A stretch of DNA of 64,000 nt from Brevundimonas naejangsanensis. Lineage in GTDB: Bacteria; Pseudomonadota; Alphaproteobacteria; Caulobacterales; Caulobacteraceae. Below the pieces are notes generated by a model. It was not told the DNA's origin. It saw only the letters and a program-made list of their open reading frames with translations, and did not search any database. Positions 58,536 through 64,000 of this stretch are shown here, piece by piece; the stretch's first letter is position 1, and every line of letters starts with the position of its first letter. Location: the NCBI RefSeq assembly GCF_003627995.1, contig NZ_CP032707.1, forward strand, positions 2,904,501 through 2,968,500, in the 5' to 3' direction. A program made the position numbers and the translations under genes.

Positions 58536-58666
58536 GGGGCCTCCTTGGAAAGATCAGGCCCGATTATGCGGCCCCTCCTGCATCGCGCCTAATGAAAATC
58601 CCGACAGGCGCGATCAACCGACGCACCCGGTTGCGCAGTGAAAGAACAGCGTACTACGTGTATGGC

Positions 58667-58792
58667 ATGAAGATCAGAGATCAAGCCCTCACCGTCGTAC
58701 TGAGCATCGGAGCGGTGGCTGCGGGGATCGCCTTCATGGCTTTCCTGGCCGCCTTCCTGTTCAGCGTCTACGTGTCGTTCTTCGCCACCTGA
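58667..58792 (+). CDS. Possible single-helix membrane mini-protein
   Basis: 41 residues (66 if ATG 58592 is used) with one strong hydrophobic helix (VVLSIGAVAAGIAFMAFL). Weak ribosome site. It lies between lemA and parC on the other strand. Unknown function, and it may not be expressed. Confidence 0.35.
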   Translation: MKIRDQALTVVLSIGAVAAGIAFMAFLAAFLFSVYVSFFAT

Positions 58793-58831
58793 AGCGTCGC
58801 TCCTCCCCACGCCGTAGAGAGGAGCTGACGA

Positions 58832-61045
58832 TCAGCGGAACTTCCTCATCCCGCGCGGCCCTTGGCGGCCTGCCCCGGCGCGCTTGCCCAGCCAGTCCTT
58901 CCAGTCGGGCCAGTTGCGGCGGCGGCCGCCGCCGTCGGCCCATTCCGGCCCCGCTTCGGCGTTGAACACCGCCACGTCGACCAGGCCGCCCTGCTTGTAG
59001 TTCTGCAGCTTCACGCCCTTGCCGCGGCCCATTTCGGGCAGTTCGGCCAGGGGGAAAATCAGCGCCTTGATGTTCTCGCCGATGACGGCGACGTGGTCGC
59101 CCTGCGGCTGGCTGGGCACGCGCAGCATGGCCAGCATCTCGCCGTTCAGCACCTGCTTGCCGCCGCGCTTCTGGGCCAGAAGGTCGTTCTCGGGTGCCAC
59201 GAAGCCGTAGCCCGCCTTCGACGCGATCAGCAGCTTCGCGCCCGGCTCATGCGCCACGACATTGATAATGTCGGCCTTCTCGTCCAGGTCGATCATCAAG
59301 CGCAGCGGCTCGCCATGGCCGCGCCCGGAGGCCAGCTTGTCGGCGCCGATGGTAAAGATGCGTCCATCCGAGGCGCCGACCAGCAGCTTGTCCGTCGTAT
59401 AGGCCGGCACCAGGAAGCCCAGCTTGTCGCCTTCCTTGAACTTCAGTTCGGACGGATCGTCGACCTTGCCCTTGGCGGCGCGGATCCAGCCGCGATCCGA
59501 CAGGATGACGGTGATCGCCTCGCGCGGGATGAAGGCTTCCGGCGCCACGAAGGCCGAGGCGTCGACCGCCTCGCCGATCACCGTGCGGCGCGGCGAGATC
59601 AGGGCCTTTCGCACGGCCTCCAGCTCCTTGCCGATGGCCTTCCACTGCTTGGCCTCGGAAGACGTCAGCGCTTGCAACGCCGCAAGTTCTTCCGACAGCT
59701 CCTTGAATTCCTTCTCGATCGTCATCTCTTCGAGACGGGCCAGCTGGCGCAGGCGGGTGTCGAGGATGAAGTCCGCCTGCACCTCGGTCAGGTTGAAGCG
59801 GGCGATCAGTTCGGCCTTGGGATGCTCTTCCTCGCGGACGATGCGGATGACCTCGTCCAGGTTCAGGAAGACGATGCGCAGGCCTTCCAGCAGGTGCAGG
59901 CGCTTCTCGACGCGGGCGATGCGCCACTGGCTGCGGCGGTTCAGCACCACGCGGCGGTGATCCAGGAAGGCCCGCAGGCAGTCCTTCAGCCCCATGACGC
60001 GCGGCGTGCCGGTGGCGTCCAGCACGTTCATGTTGATGGGGAAGCGCGTCTCCAGGTCGGAAAGCTTGAACAGGCTTTCCATAAGCACTTCAGGCTCTAC
60101 CGTCCGGGACTTGGGTTCCAGGATCAGGCGGATGTCCTCGGCCGACTCGTCGCGGACGTCGCCCAGCAGCGGCGCCTTCTTGTTCTCGATGAGGTCGGCC
60201 AGCTGTTCGATCAGCTTGGACTTCTGCACCTGATAGGGGATTTCGGTGACGACGATGCGCCAGACGCCCCGGCCCAGGTCCTCGGTGTCCCAGGCGGCGC
60301 GCAGGCGCACCCCGCCCCGGCCCGTCTCATAGGCGTCCAGGATGGAGGCATGACCTTCCACCGACACGCCGCCGGTCGGGAAGTCCGGCCCCGGCACGAT
60401 CTTGACCAGGTCTTCGGTCGTGGCGTCCGGCTGCTCCAGCAGCAGGTGGCAGGCGTCGATCAGTTCGCCGACGTTGTGCGGCGGGATCGAGGTGGCCATG
60501 CCGACCGCAATGCCCGACGAGCCGTTGGCCAGCAGGTTGGGGAAGCCCGCCGGCAGAACAACAGGCTCCTCGTCCTGATCGTCATAGGTGGGGCGGAAGT
60601 CGACGGCGTCCTGATCGATGCCGTCCAGCAGCAAGACGGCGGCGGGCGTCAGCTTGCACTCGGTGTAGCGCATGGCCGCCGCGCTATCGCCGTCGATGTT
60701 GCCGAAGTTCCCCTGCCCGTCCACCAGCGGATAGCGCTGGGCGAAGTCCTGGGCCAGGCGCACCAGCGCCTCATAGATGGAGGCGTCGCCGTGCGGGTGA
60801 TAGCCGCCCATGACCTCGCCGACGACCTTGGCGCATTTGCGCGCCGCCGCCTGCGGGTTCAGCCGCATCTGGTGCATGGCGTACATGATGCGCCGGTGCA
60901 CCGGCTTGAAGCCGTCGCGCACGTCGGGCAGGGCGCGGTTGGTGATGGTCGACAGGGCGTAGGCCAGATAGCGGCGCGACAGCGCCTCGCCCATCGGTTC
61001 TTCGACGATGCGGCCGCCGTCGGGCGTCGGGGTGTGGATGGTCAT
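58832..61045 (-). CDS. parC: DNA topoisomerase IV subunit A
   Basis: Breakage-rejoining subunit that decatenates daughter chromosomes. 737 residues from ATG 61045 (61060 possible). Catalytic Tyr127 in [11 protein letters not shown]. The quinolone region reads [12 protein letters not shown], with Ala at the place of E. coli Ser80. The C-terminal domain is a degenerate beta-propeller with a basic end (PRGMRKFR). The sequence fits ParC rather than GyrA: no GyrA box and a shorter C-terminal domain. Confidence 0.93.
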   Translation of the reverse strand: MTIHTPTPDGGRIVEEPMGEALSRRYLAYALSTITNRALPDVRDGFKPVHRRIMYAMHQMRLNPQAAARKCAKVVGEVMGGYHPHGDASIYEALVRLAQDFAQRYPLVDGQGNFGNIDGDSAAAMRYTECKLTPAAVLLLDGIDQDAVDFRPTYDDQDEEPVVLPAGFPNLLANGSSGIAVGMATSIPPHNVGELIDACHLLLEQPDATTEDLVKIVPGPDFPTGGVSVEGHASILDAYETGRGGVRLRAAWDTEDLGRGVWRIVVTEIPYQVQKSKLIEQLADLIENKKAPLLGDVRDESAEDIRLILEPKSRTVEPEVLMESLFKLSDLETRFPINMNVLDATGTPRVMGLKDCLRAFLDHRRVVLNRRSQWRIARVEKRLHLLEGLRIVFLNLDEVIRIVREEEHPKAELIARFNLTEVQADFILDTRLRQLARLEEMTIEKEFKELSEELAALQALTSSEAKQWKAIGKELEAVRKALISPRRTVIGEAVDASAFVAPEAFIPREAITVILSDRGWIRAAKGKVDDPSELKFKEGDKLGFLVPAYTTDKLLVGASDGRIFTIGADKLASGRGHGEPLRLMIDLDEKADIINVVAHEPGAKLLIASKAGYGFVAPENDLLAQKRGGKQVLNGEMLAMLRVPSQPQGDHVAVIGENIKALIFPLAELPEMGRGKGVKLQNYKQGGLVDVAVFNAEAGPEWADGGGRRRNWPDWKDWLGKRAGAGRQGPRGMRKFR

Positions 61046-61285
61046 ACGACTTCGAATCAATGATCGGACGAGGAAAGTCTAGCGCAGCCGAGGCCTGACG
61101 CCGGGATTGTCCGCGCCTAACTGTGCAGAAACGCGCGAAGGAGCCCCGATGAAGGCCGCGCGCGTCCCGCTGGGGCGCCCTGACCTCATGGCTGACCTGC
61201 GGCGCCTGCTGTAACCACAGGCCGTCCCGCGCGTTGTCGGAAGCGTGATCCGGTCCGCCCAGGGAGGCGATCCAGGGACGACGCC

Positions 61286-63016
61286 ATGCTGCTGCTCCTG
61301 TTGTCCTATCTGGCCGGCGCGCTGACCATTCTCAGCCCCTGCATCCTGCCGGTCCTGCCCTTCGTCTTCGCCCGTGCGGGCCAGCCCTTCGTGAAGAGCG
61401 GCCTGCCGCTGCTGGTCGGCATGGCGCTGACCTTCGCGGGCGTCGCGACCTTGGCGGCGGTCGGGGGCGGCTGGGCGGTGCAGGCCAATCTGGTTGGGCG
61501 CTGGATCGCCCTGGCGGTCATGGCGGTGCTGGGGCTGACCCTGGTGTTCCCGGCGCTGGCGGACCGGCTGACCCGGCCGCTGGTGGCCCTGGGCTCGCGC
61601 CTGACCGAGCGCGCCAATACCGAGCAGCAAGCCGGCGGCGGCGTCTGGCCCTCCTTCCTGCTGGGGGTGGCGACGGGTCTGCTGTGGGCGCCGTGCGCGG
61701 GGCCGATCCTGGGGCTGATCCTGACCGGCGCGGCGCTGCAGGGGGCCAGCGTCGGCACGACCCTGCTTCTGCTCGCCTACGCCGCCGGGGCCGCCACTTC
61801 GCTGGCCCTGGCCCTGCTGGTCGGCGGCAAGATGTTCCAGGCCATGAAGCAGTCGCTGGGCGTCGGCGAATGGGTGCGAAGGGGCCTGGGCGTGCTGGTG
61901 CTGGTCGGCGTCGCCGCCATTACGCTCGGCCTCGACACCGGCCTGCTGACCCGGCTGTCGAGCAGCGGGACCAACCGCATCGAACAGGCCCTGATCGGCC
62001 GCCTCGGCGCCGACCGCGCCATGAACGCTCCCCCGGCGCCGCTGGACGCCCTGCCCGTCGAAGGGATCATGCCGCCCCTGACCGGCGCGACCGAGTGGAT
62101 CAACAGCCCGCCGCTGACCACTGAGCAGCTGCGCGGCAAGGTGGTGCTGATCGACTTCTGGACCTACTCCTGCATCAACTGCGTGCGCGCCATCCCCTAT
62201 GTCCGCGCCTGGGCCGAGAAGTATCGCGATCAGGGCCTGGTGGTGATCGGGGTCCACACGCCCGAGTTCGCCTTCGAGAAGTCGCCCGCCAACGTCCGCG
62301 ACGCCGTGCGCCGCTTCGGCATCGCCTATCCCGTGGCCATGGACAACGACTACGCCGTCTGGCGCGCCTTCCGGAACCAGTACTGGCCCGCCCACTACTT
62401 CATCGACGCCCAGGGCCGCATCCGCCACCACCACTTCGGCGAAGGCGACTACGACGGCTCCGAACGCGTCATCCAGCAACTGCTCAAGGAGGCCGGCGCC
62501 CAGGGCGTCGACCGCTCCATGGTCCAGGTGACCGCCCGAGGGGCCGAAGCGGCCGCCGACATCGCCGGCATCGCCTCGCCGGAGACCTATGTCGGCTATG
62601 CCCGCGCGGAAGGTTTCCGCTCACCCAGCGGCATCAAGCCCGACGCGCGCCACGCCTACGCCCCGGCGGCGCTGCGGTTGAACCAATGGAGCCTGGCCGG
62701 CGACTGGATCGTGCGCGCCGAACACGCCGACCTACAGACGGCGGGCGGGCGACTGGCCTTCCGCTTCCAGGCGCGCGACCTGCATCTGGTGATGGGGCCC
62801 AGCCGGAGCGACCGGCCCGTGCGCTTCCGCATCCGGCTGGACGGCCAGGCGCCCGGCGCGGACGCGGGCGTCGACGTCGACGCGCAAGGTGTGGGCCGGA
62901 TCGACAGCCAGCGCCTGTATCAACTGGTGCGCCAGGCGGGCGGCGCGCGCGAGCGGACCTTCGAGATCGAGTTCCTCGACCCCGGCGCCCAGGTCTTCGC
63001 CTTCACCTTCGGCTGA
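61286..63016 (+). CDS. DipZ-like fusion: CcdA-type electron carrier, thioredoxin and C-terminal beta domain
   Basis: 576 residues. N-terminal CcdA/DsbD membrane domain (about 1-230) with the conserved Cys in LSPCILP and WAPCAGP. A TlpA-like thioredoxin domain (about 270-415) has active-site CINC. A C-terminal beta-rich domain (about 430-576: ETYVGYARAEGF, DWIVRAEHADLQ) follows. It moves reducing power from the cytosol to periplasmic thiols; the C-terminal domain resembles the carbohydrate-binding-like fold of mycobacterial DipZ. Divergent from parC. The 240-bp gap has no clear regulatory site. Confidence 0.9.
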   Translation: MLLLLLSYLAGALTILSPCILPVLPFVFARAGQPFVKSGLPLLVGMALTFAGVATLAAVGGGWAVQANLVGRWIALAVMAVLGLTLVFPALADRLTRPLVALGSRLTERANTEQQAGGGVWPSFLLGVATGLLWAPCAGPILGLILTGAALQGASVGTTLLLLAYAAGAATSLALALLVGGKMFQAMKQSLGVGEWVRRGLGVLVLVGVAAITLGLDTGLLTRLSSSGTNRIEQALIGRLGADRAMNAPPAPLDALPVEGIMPPLTGATEWINSPPLTTEQLRGKVVLIDFWTYSCINCVRAIPYVRAWAEKYRDQGLVVIGVHTPEFAFEKSPANVRDAVRRFGIAYPVAMDNDYAVWRAFRNQYWPAHYFIDAQGRIRHHHFGEGDYDGSERVIQQLLKEAGAQGVDRSMVQVTARGAEAAADIAGIASPETYVGYARAEGFRSPSGIKPDARHAYAPAALRLNQWSLAGDWIVRAEHADLQTAGGRLAFRFQARDLHLVMGPSRSDRPVRFRIRLDGQAPGADAGVDVDAQGVGRIDSQRLYQLVRQAGGARERTFEIEFLDPGAQVFAFTFG

Positions 63017-63022
63017 GGCGCT

Positions 63023-63754
63023 TTAGAGCCGCCCCGCCTCGCCCAGCTTGTCGATCATCCAGACGCGGGCGGGCGGCAGGGGCCTGTTCAGGGCGTGGAA
63101 GACGAACTGCTCGAGGAAATGCCCGGTCAACTCCAGCCCCGCCTTCACGTCCCCTTCGCCCAGGCCCGCCTGCGCCCCCAGCATGAAGGGCGGCAGGGCC
63201 AGCAGCTTGTCGGCATAGGGGGCGCCCGCGTCGCGGCTGACCGCGCGGCCGGTGCGCGGGCTGACCCAGACCAGATCATCCATCGAGCCGGTGGCCGCGC
63301 AGCGCGACAGGTCCAGCCCGAAGCCCAGATCCTCCAGCAGCCCGGCCTCGAACCGCACGAAGATGGCGGGCCAGACCTCGGGCATGGCGAAGGCCCGCAT
63401 CAACGCCTCGAAGGCGTAGAAGGCCCCCGGATGCGGCTCGCGCTCCGGCAGGGCGCCCTGCGCCACCGCCGCGGCGGCGCTGAGGCCGGTCAGGGCCAGG
63501 GGATCGTCGAACAGGGCCGCCGGCCCTTCGCCCACCGGCTCCAGCCGCGCCGAGCCCAGCTGGTCCGAGGTCCGCGCCCGCAGGTCCGCGACCACGCGTG
63601 CGCCGGGCTGCAGAAAGGGCCGCATCTTGCGCGACGCCCCGCCCGCGACATAGGCCGCGCGCCGCCCGTGCCGCTCGGTCAGCAGGTCGACCACCGCCCC
63701 CGTGTCGCCATGCGCCCGCGCCGACAGCACGAAGGCGTCGTCCTGGACCTCCAT
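63023..63754 (-). CDS. recO: DNA repair protein RecO
   Basis: 243 residues. N-terminal OB fold (DDAFVLSARAHGDTGAVVDLLTERHG), then the helical C-terminal domain with LRAFAMPEV and LEDLGFGLDLSRCAATG. Helps RecR load RecA at gaps. The usual zinc-finger Cys set is mostly missing, as in other alphaproteobacteria. The start overlaps the stop of the upstream NTF2-like gene by one base. Confidence 0.92.
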   Translation of the reverse strand: MEVQDDAFVLSARAHGDTGAVVDLLTERHGRRAAYVAGGASRKMRPFLQPGARVVADLRARTSDQLGSARLEPVGEGPAALFDDPLALTGLSAAAAVAQGALPEREPHPGAFYAFEALMRAFAMPEVWPAIFVRFEAGLLEDLGFGLDLSRCAATGSMDDLVWVSPRTGRAVSRDAGAPYADKLLALPPFMLGAQAGLGEGDVKAGLELTGHFLEQFVFHALNRPLPPARVWMIDKLGEAGRL

Positions 63755-64000
63755 CAGTCGGCCCGGATCACGCCGACGACGGCGCGCGCCTTGTCGTTCG
63801 GCACGGCGAAGCTGAGGACGTACTGCTCGATCTTCCAGCCGTCGTCGGTCAGGCGCAGCACGCCCGAGCCGCGCGTCGTCCCATAGGCGTCATTGTCCAG
63901 CACCTCGTCGAACCAGGCGACGCAGCGGCACTCGATCGGCGCGATGGTCACGGTTCGGGTGACGGGCCGATAGGTCCAGCCCCTGCCTTGCGAGAAATAA
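63754..64000 (-). CDS. NTF2/SnoaL-like protein, C-terminal part (5' end outside window)
   Basis: The frame is open to the window edge. About 81 residues are visible (GWTYRPVTRTV, ECRCVAWFDEVLDN, GSGVLRLTDDGWKIEQYVLSF), the end of a SnoaL_3 / nuclear-transport-factor-2-like fold. A GTG at 63951 is internal to that fold and is not the start. Coupled to recO. Confidence 0.75.
   Translation of the reverse strand, partial: YFSQGRGWTYRPVTRTVTIAPIECRCVAWFDEVLDNDAYGTTRGSGVLRLTDDGWKIEQYVLSFAVPNDKARAVVGVIRAD

Overview
The window is a gene-dense, GC-rich (about 70%) chromosomal segment of an alphaproteobacterium of the Caulobacterales, most probably Brevundimonas. The evidence is the set of gene families and their order: MipZ, a holdfast-type polysaccharide cluster (HfsE/F/B/A/D-like), a two-domain cold-shock protein, a trigger factor-ClpP-ClpX-Lon-HU block, SOS boxes of the alphaproteobacterial GAAC-N7-GAAC type, and EcfG-type promoters. 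The genus is an inference; no 16S gene is present. I see no rRNA, CRISPR array, prophage or intact transposase.

Layout. 0-3.1 kb: C-terminal part of an autotransporter. 3.2-5.3 kb: a secreted S9 peptidase gene broken by a one-base frameshift. 5.4-11.3 kb: lexA behind two SOS boxes, comEC, gltX, gltA. 11.4-12.1 kb: remnant of a LuxR-type regulator. 12.1-21.1 kb: tRNA-Val, HU, lon, clpX, a HAD phosphatase, clpP, an unusual lower-GC secreted protein, and tig. 21.3-26 kb: a metallo-hydrolase and a stress island with four EcfG-type promoters. These promoters serve a DUF883 protein, a KGG protein, an ECF sigma factor and a His-rich mini-protein. A divergent gene in the island encodes a natural EgtB-EgtD fusion for ergothioneine synthesis. 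26-27.6 kb: an acyl-CoA dehydrogenase and an SCP2 protein. 27.9-35.9 kb: the holdfast-like export cluster. 36-40.2 kb: tRNA-Pro, DUF192, a double cold-shock protein, two identical tRNA-Glu genes, recJ and a lipoprotein. 40.3-44.1 kb: PHA synthase, a small membrane protein, MsrB, ArgC. 44.3-47.7 kb: rpsI, rplM, a J-domain protein, MipZ, a SPOR lipoprotein. 47.7-50.7 kb: aromatic amino-acid genes (chorismate mutase, prephenate dehydratase, class II DAHP synthase) with a Phe/Tyr-rich leader peptide upstream of the mutase. 50.8-53 kb: valine-degradation pair. 53.3-64 kb: hemB, flavin reductase, motB, ate, htpX, lemA, parC, a DipZ-like protein, recO and an edge-truncated NTF2-like protein.

Intergenic space carries several families of transposase-less palindromic repeats. 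One family of about 140-150 bp has three copies with a 26-bp terminal inverted repeat. Two others have single copies here. A REP-like GC palindrome supplies the C-terminus of ComEC.

The points most worth a second look are the EgtB-EgtD fusion inside the EcfG promoter island, the aromatic leader peptide, the gene inserted between tig and clpP, the LuxR remnant, the peptidase frameshift and the palindromic elements.
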